This document shows, piece after piece, positions 17,623 through 25,899 of a stretch of DNA of 43,107 bases; position 1 is the first letter of the stretch, and each line of letters starts with the position of its first letter. A program made the position numbers and the translations under genes. This DNA comes from Terriglobia bacterium (GTDB lineage: Bacteria; Acidobacteriota; Terriglobia; Terriglobales; Acidobacteriaceae): contig JAIQFW010000026.1 of the NCBI GenBank assembly GCA_020073105.1, positions 1 to 43,107 on the forward strand, written 5' to 3'. The notes beneath the pieces were generated by a model. It had not been told where the DNA came from. It was given only the letters and a program-made list of their open reading frames with translations, and did not search any database.

Positions 17623-18504
17623 TCAGCGGAGGCCCCTCCGCTCATGCCGCTCTGCCGACAAATACGCCCCTGTCAGCAGCAGCAATCCCGACAGGAACGC
17701 CCAAAACATCAGGCTCACCGACAGCGCGAACGGGCCGTACACTTCCTGAAAGTTCAGCCGGGGCAGTGCAAGGATGTAGCCGTACTTGAGAATCTCCGAG
17801 AGCAATCCCATAATCACCGCCGCTGGCAACACTGCCCGGGCCGGGACCTTGCCGTTAGGCAGCAGCCAGTAGATCAGAAAGAAAATCGTAATGCTGGTCG
17901 CGATGGCGAAGACTTTCATGGTGAGAAAGCCGACCAGCCGTACCACGAAAATGTCGTGGCCGAAGGTGAAGGTTTTCAGCAACGCAACGTTGCCCGCGGT
18001 CAATCCCACAGAAAGCAGAGCGAGCACGCCGCAGCCGAAGGTCAGCCCCAGAGAGATCATCTGGTTACCCAGGTAAGAGCGATTGTTGCGGAAATGCCAG
18101 ATGCGGTTCAGCGCCACCTCGAGCGGCATGAAGATTCCCGTCGAAGTCACCAGCAGAATGAGCAACGACAAAATTTCGGTGCGATGCCGCGCTCCCACCA
18201 GCGCGTTGAGATTGCGGATCACAAAATCTTGTCCTGCGGGCAGATTGTCGCGCAGCAGCTGCACCACAACTTCATACATGACATTCGAATGAAAAACCCG
18301 GCGGATGAGCGTCAGCAACAACAGCACGAAAGGGAAAAAGGAGAGGATGGCGTTGGCGGCGACGGAAAACGCGAAGGTGTGAACCTCGGTACGCAACAAG
18401 TATCTAGCAGTGGAAGCCAACAATCCGGAGTAGCGGTTTGGGGATGCGCTTGGGAGGGGCGGCTTGGCGGCAGCTGAAGGCGTTATGGAGAGAGGATTGG
18501 TCAA
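17623..18504 (-). CDS. YihY/virulence factor BrkB family inner-membrane protein
   Basis: A polytopic membrane protein of 293 residues with about six hydrophobic segments, for example AANAILSFFPFVLLLLTLI, SLLILLVTSTGIFMPLEVAL, LGLTFGCGVLALLSVGL, SITIFFLIYWLLPNGKVP and SLMFWAFLSGLLLLTGAYLS. FSVAANAILSFFPF, GIFMPLEVALNRIWHFRNNRS and YWLLPNGKVPARAVLPAA are BrkB-family signatures. The family was once named RNase BN, but that activity belongs to another protein; its role is unknown, possibly transport. No ATG exists in the frame near the start. I take TTG 18504, with only a weak GGAT upstream. The convergent WD40 gene ends 39 bases away. Confidence 0.88.
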   Translation of the reverse strand: MTNPLSITPSAAAKPPLPSASPNRYSGLLASTARYLLRTEVHTFAFSVAANAILSFFPFVLLLLTLIRRVFHSNVMYEVVVQLLRDNLPAGQDFVIRNLNALVGARHRTEILSLLILLVTSTGIFMPLEVALNRIWHFRNNRSYLGNQMISLGLTFGCGVLALLSVGLTAGNVALLKTFTFGHDIFVVRLVGFLTMKVFAIATSITIFFLIYWLLPNGKVPARAVLPAAVIMGLLSEILKYGYILALPRLNFQEVYGPFALSVSLMFWAFLSGLLLLTGAYLSAERHERRGLR

Positions 18505-18644
18505 TGGGTTGATCCAATATTATCAGAGAGTTGCGGCGACTCTGATCATTGGAGGCCCCGACTGCGTACGGCCAAGCGATTGGCATGGCCGTAAGTGAAC
18601 TCCGGGTCACAATTTAAATCGTTTCACTGCCCAGAATTCTCCTC

Positions 18645-18672
18645 TTGCCAGAAAGAAAGTTCCTGATATTAT
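18645..18672 (+). promoter_or_regulatory. Sigma-70-type promoter of the cold-shock gene
   Basis: TTGCCA (18645-18650), a 16-base spacer, then TATTAT (18667-18672) preceded by TG-like context. Predicted transcription start is near 18679, giving a leader of about 260 bases before the cold-shock start codon. This is the best match to a housekeeping promoter in the 437-base gap. Confidence 0.6.
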
Positions 18673-18678
18673 CTTTTG

Positions 18679-18941
18679 CTCGTTGCCACAATCTTGTGCA
18701 TTACGCGTGCTAGTTGGGGAAATGTTCGTGTCTTGCAGTCGAATCTCGCGCCACCATGACAGGCTCCGGAGCTTGTGCCGTGCTTTCTCAGACGACGCAG
18801 AACTTGGGAGCCTTTCTTGTTGAACACGGGATCGACGGCTCGCGCGAATGACGTATCCACTTCCTGAGGGGGGAGTGAGGAAGCGTACGCTTCACGAAGG
18901 AAGTGGGATTTTAATCTCAGCAGAGGCGAAAGGAGTAATTT
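18679..18941 (+). other. Long 5' leader of the cold-shock mRNA
   Basis: About 260 bases between the predicted start site and the gene, with no plus-strand gene. It contains a perfect 14-base palindrome GAAGCGTACGCTTC (18880-18893) and a CTTCCT/AGGAAG pair around a G-run just before the ribosome-binding site. Long structured leaders act as RNA thermosensors in known cold-shock mRNAs; that role here is inferred. An open frame on the opposite strand (18669 to about 18900) is judged doubtful. Confidence 0.45.
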
Positions 18942-19145
18942 GTGAGAGAGAAGGGTACAGTAAAGTGGTTTAACGGGGCCAAAGGATATGGTTTTATCCA
19001 GCGCTCCACGGGGGAAGATGTCTTCGTTCATTTCTCCGCGATCCAAGAGAACGGTTACCGTACGCTGAACGAGGGCGAGACCGTGGAATTCGATCTGCTG
19101 AAGGGGCCCAAGGGGTTCCAGGCGGCCAACGTCGTCCGCGCATAG
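18942..19145 (+). CDS. csp: Cold-shock protein, CspA family
   Basis: A 67-residue single OB-fold nucleic-acid chaperone that binds single-stranded RNA and DNA and melts structure. It starts [16 protein letters not shown] (RNP1 type KGYGFI) and then has VFVHFSAI (RNP2). The tail [21 protein letters not shown] is standard, and the length is typical. The start codon is GTG with GAAAGGAG 6 bases upstream. It forms a single-gene unit with its own predicted promoter, long leader and strong terminator. Confidence 0.97.
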   Translation: MREKGTVKWFNGAKGYGFIQRSTGEDVFVHFSAIQENGYRTLNEGETVEFDLLKGPKGFQAANVVRA

Positions 19146-19169
19146 CATCCTCGATCATCCGACATCGCC

Positions 19170-19203
19170 AACCCTCGCAGTAACCGCTGCGAGGGTTTGT
19201 TGT
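19170..19203 (+). terminator. Rho-independent terminator of the cold-shock gene
   Basis: An 11-bp stem AACCCTCGCAG/CTGCGAGGGTT with a 6-base loop, followed by TTTGTTGT, 25 bases after the cold-shock stop codon. Confidence 0.9.
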
Positions 19204-19245
19204 CTCCATCCTAAGGTTCCGGCAAAATTTGGAGGTGGGGGTGGC

Positions 19246-19275
19246 CCATGTCTCGCCGCTTTTTGCGAGACATGG
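19246..19275. repeat. Long hairpin CCATGTCTCGC...GCGAGACATGG
   Basis: A perfect 11-bp stem with an 8-base loop containing five T. It lies just downstream of the methyltransferase (minus strand) and may end that transcript or be a dispersed palindrome. There is no T-run after the stem on the minus strand. Confidence 0.65.
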
Positions 19276-19283
19276 TGGGGAGC

Positions 19284-20099
19284 CTACAGAAACGGCTGCC
19301 ACTGCGTTCCATGTTTGGGCGCAACGAACTCGCCAACCGGCGCACCCGTCATCTCGATCACAGTCAGAAACGGATAGGAGTGAATCGAGTGCACCGCCGC
19401 CTGGAACGGTGTCGCAGCTGAGGCAAGCTCAGCCCCGACCCTCTTGCTGATGCTGGTGGCATTCAGACTGTGGACTAATCCACTGACGTAATCCGCAAAG
19501 CGCTGGCTGCTGCCCTGCACGTCCTCGCAGATGTAAACTCCGCCCGGCCGGAGGTGGGGCAGCATCTCTTCCAGGCTGACAATCTGCTGGTGAGGTTTGT
19601 GACCGCCGTCGTCAATCACGATGTCCAGGAACGGAACTTCTTGTTTGACCCTCTTCCAGAAATCCCGGTCGGCCTGATCGCCGATGAAGATTCTGACCGA
19701 CTCGTCCGCGTATGCCTGACATGCAGGTTCAATGTCCACGCCGTAGATCTTGCACTGCGGCCCGAAGTATTGCTTCCACATCTCCAGGCTTCCACCGCTG
19801 TACACACCAATTTCGAGAATGTGGACTTCCCGCCCCACGAACTTGTTCAAGTGCCGGTGATACGCCTCGAAATAGTGATTCCACTTCCAGATCCCTCTGC
19901 CTTCGACATGAGCTTCGAAATACTTTTGCAACGGGTTTGGAGAACCGGTGACAGATGATTGCACGGCAGGTCGCGCCGTTGCGGAGCTGCTCCATCCGGC
20001 AGCCATCCGTACCGCCCCCGCCAGCGTCGGAGTGCGTGTCCACGCCTGCAAGTAAGCGGCTACCGCGTGCCAGAAAGGGGACAGTTTGCCTTTAGCCAT
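19284..20099 (-). CDS. Class I SAM-dependent methyltransferase, CmcI/macrocin O-methyltransferase-like
   Basis: Predicted O-methyltransferase of 271 residues. The SAM-binding core is ILEIGVYSGGSLEMW (motif I), KIYGVDIEPACQAY (motif II) and FLDIVIDDGGHKPHQQ. The acidic DDGGH is the metal or catalytic site seen in this group, and LRPGGVYICEDVQGS is motif III. The upstream KWNHYFEAYHRHL is typical for sugar/macrolide O-methyltransferases. ATG 20099 is chosen because the residues after it read as a normal N-terminus. A TTG at 20126 in the same frame is possible, and neither has a good ribosome-binding site. The substrate is unknown; there are no sugar genes next to it. Confidence 0.82.
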   Translation of the reverse strand: MAKGKLSPFWHAVAAYLQAWTRTPTLAGAVRMAAGWSSSATARPAVQSSVTGSPNPLQKYFEAHVEGRGIWKWNHYFEAYHRHLNKFVGREVHILEIGVYSGGSLEMWKQYFGPQCKIYGVDIEPACQAYADESVRIFIGDQADRDFWKRVKQEVPFLDIVIDDGGHKPHQQIVSLEEMLPHLRPGGVYICEDVQGSSQRFADYVSGLVHSLNATSISKRVGAELASAATPFQAAVHSIHSYPFLTVIEMTGAPVGEFVAPKHGTQWQPFL

Positions 20100-20250
20100 G
20101 ATTGGAGGGCGGCCGCCCTTGTCCAAAAAATTAGAGGGTCAGTATACGCCCTGGTTTTAGCGGGCATGTCCTCAGCGTACTCCGCGGCCGTTCTCGGCGC
20201 TCTCAGCGTTTCAGGGTCTTGATAACATTCGGCGAACCTCAAGTCTTAAT

Positions 20251-20290
20251 CGCAGAGGTCGCGGAGAACACCCGCAGAGGCGCGGAGAAA
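20251..20290. repeat. Nonamer-type repeat CGCAGAGGT / CGCGGAGAA, two copies
   Basis: CGCAGAGGTCGCGGAG and CGCAGAGGCGCGGAG lie 6 bases apart and end just before the stop codon of the TPR gene. They resemble the CACAGAGGA array at 32400. Confidence 0.6.
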
Positions 20291-20291
20291 T

Positions 20292-22286
20292 CTAGCGCAT
20301 CTCCAGCGATACCAGATCGCCGTCCGCCTTCCCGCCCGCCTTGTAGTTGACCGAGACCGCGCGGTCCCTCCAATCGCAGGAGAACTGGTCTTCTCCAACC
20401 AGGGTCAGTGATTTGTAGTCCGGAGCAAGCAACTTCAGAGTTTTCGTTCCAGAGGAAATCGTCAAGACCGCGGCTGGGGGGTGAGAGCAATCCATTGCGA
20501 TCAGTTTCGCTTTGAGATATTGGATCGGCCGTTTGTCGATCTGTGGCTCAGCTGGCTCGTCCGAACTCTCGTCAGCTGCCTCCGCGGGCGGCTGGGCTGT
20601 GGGGGTCTTTGTGCCTGGCTGTGGACTGGCAGGAGTTGGAGTCGAGGCGGTAGCTGTCGCCGGCTTTGCCTCCGGCTGCGACGCCGCTCCCGACTGGGCC
20701 GCCACGCCATATTTCCGTAACATGGGAAGGTCCTGCAAATACCCGCGTGCTGCGCTTGCCAGTTGCACATCCGAGCCGCCGGCAAGGCGTTCCAGCACCG
20801 CGGTGGCCGCGTCCCAATTTTTCCCTGCGAGATAGACTCGAGCCATTTCCAGCAGATAACTTTGGTCCCGAGGGTTAAGCTGGATGGCGGCGCGAATAGA
20901 ATCCAGCGCCGCGTGAACGCCTCCACCTTCGCGCTGCGCCCATCCCAGCATGTGGTAGGCCTCGGCGAACTCCGGTTTCCACTCGAGGACCGTGTGCAGT
21001 TCCGGCATCATGTTCGCCAGGCCCCTTACCTGGTGCCCGCCACCGTGGAATTCTTGATACTTCGTCAAGGCCAGGTAGTAGTAGGGCCACGGATCCTTGG
21101 GATCGAGTTCCATCGCCTTGTTGAACTCCTCACGGGCCGGGTCGAACTCCTTCTTCTCCATGTCGTCCCAGCCTAGAGCACGGTGAGCAATGGCGGTCTC
21201 TGTCCGGGATTCGCCCACGAGGGACAGGAGTTCCTTCCGTGCTGCGTCGCGGTGCTCGGGCAGTCGCAGGCTCATTTCTGCCAGTAACGCCCGGGCGTAG
21301 AATGCCAGAACTTCACGAGTGCTGGTTCCGATGACATCCCCCGAGGCAGGACTAAGAGGTTGGCTGAATGGATTGGAAGTGCCCGCGTCTGCTCTGCCAG
21401 CAGATTGCTTCTGGGAAGGGGAGGTCAGTGAGCGGAAGTAGTCCTTCACCGCTTGCCCAAGCTGTACTGAGCTCATCCCATAGGCTTTTTGAATGGCCTC
21501 TTCGACCGGGATTTTCTCGATTTGTACCAGTGCAAAATAAGTGCCCGTCTCCGGCAGTTTGTTGTTATTGATCAGGTAGTGCATCACGATCCAGGCCTGA
21601 GCGTCGGACAGCGCACGCTGCGCGGCCCCGGGAGCGTGGGAAGCGTCCTGCGAAGCAGTGAACAACTCCGGAATGGTTTGCCAGGTTCTGTTTAACAGCT
21701 CCACAAATGACGCAGTCGGAGTCCCTGCAGATAATTGGGGAAGGCCTGGCCCAGGGAACGTCGCTTGCGGATCGCCGCCGATCTGGGCCTTCGTGTTGTC
21801 CAAGTGCAAGCTGGAAAAGTACTCAGCGAATCCTTCGTCAAACCACTTCTGGGTCGGAGGGTAGTTGAAATTCAGCAGGAAGCGCGCAAAGTCGTAGGAG
21901 ATGGCATGCCAGCTCTCGTTCTTGGAGAGATTCAGCACGAAATAAACGCGGTCCGCGCCGGGGACCACGAAGCCGCCTCGCGCGATGCCTTCTTCCGGCC
22001 GGGTGGGGCAGACCTTGGAGAACTCCTCGTCGGTTTTCAGCGCGATGATGTCAATCGGCTCGGACACGTTCACCCGGCTCCTTAGCAAGAGTTGCGCGAA
22101 GATGTCACGCATCTGCTCGAAGCGGACCGCGATCTCGCGGCCGCTAGCTTCGTCTGCGTCGGTGAGCACGGAGAAGTGACTGGAATCGATGCGCTGCCAG
22201 TGCGGTTCCGCGGCCCGAGCGGGCAAGCACGATACTGCCACCAAAGCCAGGGTAAAAGCGAGGCGCAAGCGGAAACCTGAGCACAT
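20292..22286 (-). CDS. Secreted TPR protein with degenerate gluzincin (peptidase MA-like) domain
   Basis: A 664-residue exported protein. A signal peptide (FTLALVAVSCLPARA) is followed by a peptidase-MA-like domain beginning HWQRIDSSHFSVLTDADE. Where active members have HExxH, this one has Tyr131-Asp132-F-A-Arg135; the third ligand, Glu151 in WFDEGFAEYF, is kept. It is therefore expected to lack zinc-protease activity. A TPR region follows (AHRALGWDDMEKKEFDPARE, PYYYLALTKYQEFHGGG, AYHMLGWAQREGG). Then come a Pro/Ala/Thr linker and an 80-residue C-terminal beta domain. GTG 22331 would add 15 residues before the signal; ATG 22286 fits better. It probably assists protein assembly or binding in the periplasm. 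Confidence 0.82.
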   Translation of the reverse strand: MCSGFRLRLAFTLALVAVSCLPARAAEPHWQRIDSSHFSVLTDADEASGREIAVRFEQMRDIFAQLLLRSRVNVSEPIDIIALKTDEEFSKVCPTRPEEGIARGGFVVPGADRVYFVLNLSKNESWHAISYDFARFLLNFNYPPTQKWFDEGFAEYFSSLHLDNTKAQIGGDPQATFPGPGLPQLSAGTPTASFVELLNRTWQTIPELFTASQDASHAPGAAQRALSDAQAWIVMHYLINNNKLPETGTYFALVQIEKIPVEEAIQKAYGMSSVQLGQAVKDYFRSLTSPSQKQSAGRADAGTSNPFSQPLSPASGDVIGTSTREVLAFYARALLAEMSLRLPEHRDAARKELLSLVGESRTETAIAHRALGWDDMEKKEFDPAREEFNKAMELDPKDPWPYYYLALTKYQEFHGGGHQVRGLANMMPELHTVLEWKPEFAEAYHMLGWAQREGGGVHAALDSIRAAIQLNPRDQSYLLEMARVYLAGKNWDAATAVLERLAGGSDVQLASAARGYLQDLPMLRKYGVAAQSGAASQPEAKPATATASTPTPASPQPGTKTPTAQPPAEAADESSDEPAEPQIDKRPIQYLKAKLIAMDCSHPPAAVLTISSGTKTLKLLAPDYKSLTLVGEDQFSCDWRDRAVSVNYKAGGKADGDLVSLEMR

Positions 22287-22369
22287 GATGCAATGATGGA
22301 TGCGGAACCAGCCTGTTGAGGATGCTATCACGCGGCTTGGAGGACTGTGCCGGTTCGATGAACCAAAAA

Positions 22370-22404
22370 CCAGTTGTCAGTTCCCGGTTCTCAGTTCTCA
22401 GACT
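22370..22404. repeat. Heptamer array H1 (consensus TCAGTTC), five units
   Basis: Five 7-base units with consensus TCAGTTC, including one CCGGTTC variant. On the minus strand it overlaps the last codons of queG, and the TGA within one unit is the queG stop codon. It is the same unit, inverted, as the array inside recJ at 37117. Confidence 0.85.
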
Positions 22405-23476
22405 TAAGCTTGGTGAGGGCCCACCGGGCGTGCCCGGCCACCACTCCGTCTTCGTCCGCGGCCAGCTTTGTCAGCACCGGCAGGAAGTCGCGGTCCCCGC
22501 TGTTCCCCATGGCAATGACTGCATTCCTCCGCAGGCCGTTGCGTTTGGCGCGACGGATGGGTGAGCGGCGAAACCTCTCCCGGAATTCGTCGGGGCTCAT
22601 CTCCGCCAGCCAGTCCAGTGCCGGATTCACCAGGCCGTGCCGCGGCTGAAATTCAACCGCGCTTGTAGCAGGGGCTCTGCGGTTCCAGGGGCACACGTCC
22701 TGACAGATATCGCATCCAAACACGTGCCTGCCGACGCCTTCCCGCATTTCCTCTGGAACCGCGCCGCGCTTTTCTATGGTGAGATAGGAAATGCATTTGT
22801 TGGAGTCGAGTTGGTAGGGCGCAATCAGCGCGTCCGTCGGGCAGGCATCAATGCAGCGGGTGCAGGTGCCGCAACGGTCGGGAGCGGGCTGGTCAGGCTC
22901 GAGTTCGAGCGATGTCAGGATCACTCCGAGGAACAGCCACGAGCCCATCTTCTGATTCAGGATGCAGGTGTTCTTTCCGATCCACCCGACGCCTGCGTAC
23001 TTCGCGTAAACGCGCTCTACCAGCGGGCCGGTATCGACGTAACAGCGGGTCTGCAGCGCTGGTGCCTCGGGTGCGTGGGTGCCCCACTCTTTCGCGTCTT
23101 GTGCGAAAGGGTGGGAACAGGCTTGCTTCAACTTCGCGTCCACAATTTGCAGCCGGCGCATAACCGCCTCGTGGTAATCTTCCTGACTCCACGCATAGCG
23201 TGAAATCCATCCTCGGTCCAGGCCTTCTACCTGGGTCGAGTAGGGCTGCGCCGTATTGTAGTTGATGGCGCAAACAACCACGCTTCGGGCCCAGGGCGCG
23301 ACCGACTGCAGGGAAGCGCGCTTCAAGCTACCAGTCTCGTCATGCGCCTCCATGTATTTCATTTCCCCGGCACGACCAGCAGCGATCCATTCGGGAAAGC
23401 GCTCCAGTTCGGAGAACTCACGTACCGGAGCGATGCCGGCCAGCTCAAAGCCAGCCTCTTGGGCCGCCTGTTTCAC
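22391..23476 (-). CDS. queG: Epoxyqueuosine reductase QueG
   Basis: Cobalamin-dependent iron-sulphur enzyme for the last step of queuosine synthesis in tRNA. Visible: the N-terminal AQEAGFELAGIAPVREF, GWIGKNTCILNQKMGSW, and two 4Fe-4S motifs CGTCTRCIDACPTDAL and CDICQDVCPWNRR, plus a C-terminal HEAT-like stretch (RNAVIAMGNSGDRDFLPVL). Length 361 is usual. GTG 23476 is the first normal start codon. A good GGAGG lies 7 bases before an in-frame CTG at 23500, and the residues from there (LKASTIDLVKQAA) resemble family N-termini, so the true start may be that CTG. The C-terminal Ser-Glu-Asn and stop are encoded by a heptamer repeat. Confidence 0.94.
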   Translation of the reverse strand: MKQAAQEAGFELAGIAPVREFSELERFPEWIAAGRAGEMKYMEAHDETGSLKRASLQSVAPWARSVVVCAINYNTAQPYSTQVEGLDRGWISRYAWSQEDYHEAVMRRLQIVDAKLKQACSHPFAQDAKEWGTHAPEAPALQTRCYVDTGPLVERVYAKYAGVGWIGKNTCILNQKMGSWLFLGVILTSLELEPDQPAPDRCGTCTRCIDACPTDALIAPYQLDSNKCISYLTIEKRGAVPEEMREGVGRHVFGCDICQDVCPWNRRAPATSAVEFQPRHGLVNPALDWLAEMSPDEFRERFRRSPIRRAKRNGLRRNAVIAMGNSGDRDFLPVLTKLAADEDGVVAGHARWALTKLKSEN

Positions 23477-23596
23477 GAGGTCTATGGTGCTGGCCTTCAG
23501 GATTCCGCCTCCGTGGCAAGGATACCGCTTTGCCGCGAACCGCGTAGATCCAGACGCATCGTCTGGGCGTTTCTAGGTGTGAAGAAGAGAGGCGCT

Positions 23597-23899
23597 TCAG
23601 CCGACGAGCACCGAACGCAGTGACTCGAGGCGCCTGTGGAACTCCGCGGTGTCCCGTTTGTCGGCGGCGAGGGCTGCCTCTTCTTCTGCCCATTGCTGCG
23701 ATTCGGTGCATTCCAGAGTTTTCAGAAACCGCGCGGCGCACGGTTCACAGCAGAACCCCTGGAGGCGGTACGGCTCTCCCTCTCCTTCTTCGCTCTGAAA
23801 TTCGTACTGAAAGATGGGAAGACGCACGCCGCAACCGCTGCAGGTCTCCGGAGTATCTTGAAGGGGATCAAAAGTAGTGAACAGAATACTATTGCGCAT
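23597..23899 (-). CDS. Small Cys-rich protein, probable zinc-binding
   Basis: I do not recognise this 100-residue protein. It has two Cys pairs, ETCSGCGVRLP and GFCCEPCAARFL, that could form one treble-clef or ribbon zinc site. A charged helical C-terminus follows (WAEEEAALAADKRDTAEFHRRLESL). ATG 23899 follows AGGAGG at 4 bases, so I reject the longer frame to 24040. It lies between queG and another small gene on the same strand. It may belong to the same transcript as the 24041 gene, which has a CRP/FNR-type site upstream. Confidence 0.75.
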   Translation of the reverse strand: MRNSILFTTFDPLQDTPETCSGCGVRLPIFQYEFQSEEGEGEPYRLQGFCCEPCAARFLKTLECTESQQWAEEEAALAADKRDTAEFHRRLESLRSVLVG

Positions 23900-24040
23900 A
23901 CCGCCTCCTGGGTAACGGGTCATGCTTGGGAGAGGGCTGAGAGAAACTACTTCGAAATTCTCCTGGACCACAGCACCGGACCGGGGACCGCGCGCTGTCA
24001 GGTGCCGAAAAAAAGAAGTCGTTTCACACCGCCGAGCCAA

Positions 24041-24295
24041 CTACTCTTTCGGGCTTCGGCTGAAAACCAGGCGCTGTGGGTTCCAGCTGTGTACTTCTTT
24101 TTCGAAGTCCCGAGTCTGGGGTTCCTGGGCGCCGACCGCTGCCGGTTCCTGCTGCTCAGCCGCCAAGTGCTGGGCCAGGCATTTTTCCAGTTTCTCTCGC
24201 AGGTTGCTGTCGTTGACCAACCCCAGCAGTTCCGCCCGGTGCATGGCATCGAGGCCCTGGAGCAATGGGCACTTTAAGAGATCTTCATCCTTCAT
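24041..24295 (-). CDS. Small hypothetical protein downstream of nfnB
   Basis: An 84-residue protein with no recognised family. The first half is helical (LLKCPLLQGLDAMHRAELL, LREKLEKCLAQHL), with Cys at two places. The middle is low-complexity Ala/Gln/Glu, and the end is WNPQRLVFSRSPKE. ATG 24295 follows GGTGGGGG by about 5 bases; ATG 24310 is an alternative. A perfect TGTGA-N6-TCACA dyad lies about 90 bases upstream, in the gap after nfnB, so it probably starts its own transcript under CRP/FNR-type control. Confidence 0.6.
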   Translation of the reverse strand: MKDEDLLKCPLLQGLDAMHRAELLGLVNDSNLREKLEKCLAQHLAAEQQEPAAVGAQEPQTRDFEKEVHSWNPQRLVFSRSPKE

Positions 24296-24384
24296 AGTTT
24301 CCCCCACCATGGCCATTACACTCGGCCAATTCTGATTACAGTTCCTGCTCTGATCCTCCGGCAGTGACCTTCGCCACAACCGCC

Positions 24385-24400
24385 TGTGAGCAATGTCACA
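24385..24400 (-). promoter_or_regulatory. CRP/FNR-type binding site upstream of the 84-residue gene
   Basis: Perfect dyad TGTGA-GCAATG-TCACA. A TGTAAT (24335-24340, read on the minus strand) could be the -10 element. The dyad would then be centred about 64 bases before the start of transcription, a class I activator position. Confidence 0.55.
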
Positions 24401-24447
24401 AGCATGACATTGATGGAGGACGAACGCCCCCGCCGTTTCCCAAGCTC

Positions 24448-25899
24448 TCACCAGCTACCGGTCGTCAGGTACTCGTGGATTGACTTCGCCGCGCGCCGTC
24501 CCGCACCCATCGCCAGAATTACGGTCGCGCTCCCAGTCACGATGTCGCCGCCGGCAAACACACCGCGGCGGGAAGTGCGCTGGGTCATGACATCGGCTTC
24601 GATGTAATTCCGCTTGTTGGTGGCGAGACCCGGTGTCGTGCTCTGAATCAGCGGATTGGCGCTGGTTCCAATCGCAATTACCGCCACCGACAATGGCAGA
24701 TCGAACTCCGAACCGGCGATCGTGACTGGCCGCCGGCGGCCGGAGGCGTCAGGTTCGCCCAGCTCCATGCGCACGCAACGGGCTGCCTTTAGCCAACCTT
24801 TGTCGTCGGCCAGGAACTCGACCGGAGCGGTCAGCATGTGGAACTCGATGCCCTCCTGCTTGGCGTGCTTCACTTCTTCCTTGCGGGCCGGCATCTCGGC
24901 TTCGCTGCGTCGATACAGAACATAAGCCTTGCGGGCCCCCAAGCGCAGCGCCGAGCGGATGGCGTCCAGGGCCGTGTTTCCGCCACCGATTACGGCCACG
25001 TCCTTGCCGCGGAAGTCCACCATAGGCTCGTCGTACTTGGGGAACTCGTAGGCGTGCATCAGGTTGATGCGGGTGAGGAACTCATTCGCGGAATAGACAC
25101 CGTTGAAGTGCTCACCCGGGATCCCCATAAACTGCGGCAATCCCGCGCCCGTACCGATGAACACTGCGTCGTAGCCTTCTCCTTCCATCAGTTCGTTGAT
25201 GGTTACAGTCTTGCCGACCACGACGTTGGTCTCGAACTGCACGCCCATGGCGCGCATGTAGTCGATCTGCTCGCGGATAATCTGCTTGGGTAGGCGGAAC
25301 TCGGGGATGCCATAGACCAGCACGCCTCCCAGTTCATGCAGAGCCTCAAACACGTGGACTTCGTGACCCTTCTGCACCAGGTCGCCGGCCGCGGTGAGCC
25401 CGGATGGGCCGCTGCCCACGATGGCAACCTTCTTTCCGCTGGGCGGCGCCTTCTTGATGTCTTTGGGATCCATGTGCTGCTGCTCGTAGTCCGCCACGAA
25501 GCGCTCGAGATACCCAATGCCCAGGGGCGTAACCTTCTTGCCCATGAGGCAGCCGCCCTCGCAGTGATCCTCCTGAGGACACACCCGCCCGGTGATGGCG
25601 GGCAGCACGTTATCTTCGCGAATCTTGGCTGCGGCCCCCATGAAGTCCCCGGCCACGATCAACTGCACGAATTCTTTGACCTTGACGCCCACCGGACAAT
25701 CATTGACGCAGATCGGCTTGGCGCACTCCAGGCAGCGGGCCGCCTCCTGCCGGGCTAGCTCTTCGGAATAGCCCAGGTTCACTTCCCCGAAATTGGCGGC
25801 GCGTAGCAACGGCGGTTGCTCAGGCATGGGCTGGCGCGGCACCTTCATCCGTTCCTTGAGCGGCAGAGGGTTCAGCGACTTGTTCACGGTCTGGGTCAT
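24448..25899 (-). CDS. nfnB: NfnB-type large subunit (GltD-like FAD/NAD(P)-binding Fe-S protein)
   Basis: A 483-residue flavoprotein of the glutamate synthase small chain family. N-terminal Cys motifs CLECAKPICVNDCPVG and GRVCPQEDHCEGGCLMG bind two 4Fe-4S clusters. VAIVGSGPSGLTAAGDL is the FAD-binding motif, and DVAVIGGGNTALDAIRSALRLGA is the NADPH motif. GVFAGGDIVTGSATVILAMGAGRRAA is the conserved C-terminal signature. Next to an NfnA-like gene with an overlapping ATGA, it is best read as the NfnB subunit of NADH-dependent ferredoxin:NADP+ oxidoreductase (electron-bifurcating transhydrogenase), not as part of glutamate synthase; no large chain is present. AAGGAGG lies 7 bases before ATG 25899. 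Confidence 0.82.
   Translation of the reverse strand: MTQTVNKSLNPLPLKERMKVPRQPMPEQPPLLRAANFGEVNLGYSEELARQEAARCLECAKPICVNDCPVGVKVKEFVQLIVAGDFMGAAAKIREDNVLPAITGRVCPQEDHCEGGCLMGKKVTPLGIGYLERFVADYEQQHMDPKDIKKAPPSGKKVAIVGSGPSGLTAAGDLVQKGHEVHVFEALHELGGVLVYGIPEFRLPKQIIREQIDYMRAMGVQFETNVVVGKTVTINELMEGEGYDAVFIGTGAGLPQFMGIPGEHFNGVYSANEFLTRINLMHAYEFPKYDEPMVDFRGKDVAVIGGGNTALDAIRSALRLGARKAYVLYRRSEAEMPARKEEVKHAKQEGIEFHMLTAPVEFLADDKGWLKAARCVRMELGEPDASGRRRPVTIAGSEFDLPLSVAVIAIGTSANPLIQSTTPGLATNKRNYIEADVMTQRTSRRGVFAGGDIVTGSATVILAMGAGRRAAKSIHEYLTTGSW

Noticed and set aside
18669-19148. 159-codon minus-strand frame over the cold-shock gene and its leader
   Set aside because: It overlaps the whole cold-shock gene. 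The part outside reads like protein in places, but it has no clear start or ribosome-binding site and no family match. Kept as doubtful only.
23550-23566. Hairpin CCAGACG-CAT-CGTCTGG before queG
   Set aside because: A short perfect stem, but no T-run on either strand and no second copy, so neither terminator nor repeat can be claimed.
24448-25899. Glutamate synthase small chain working with a large chain
   Set aside because: There is no large chain nearby and the overlapping partner is a PyrK/NfnA-type protein, so the Nfn complex is the better reading.
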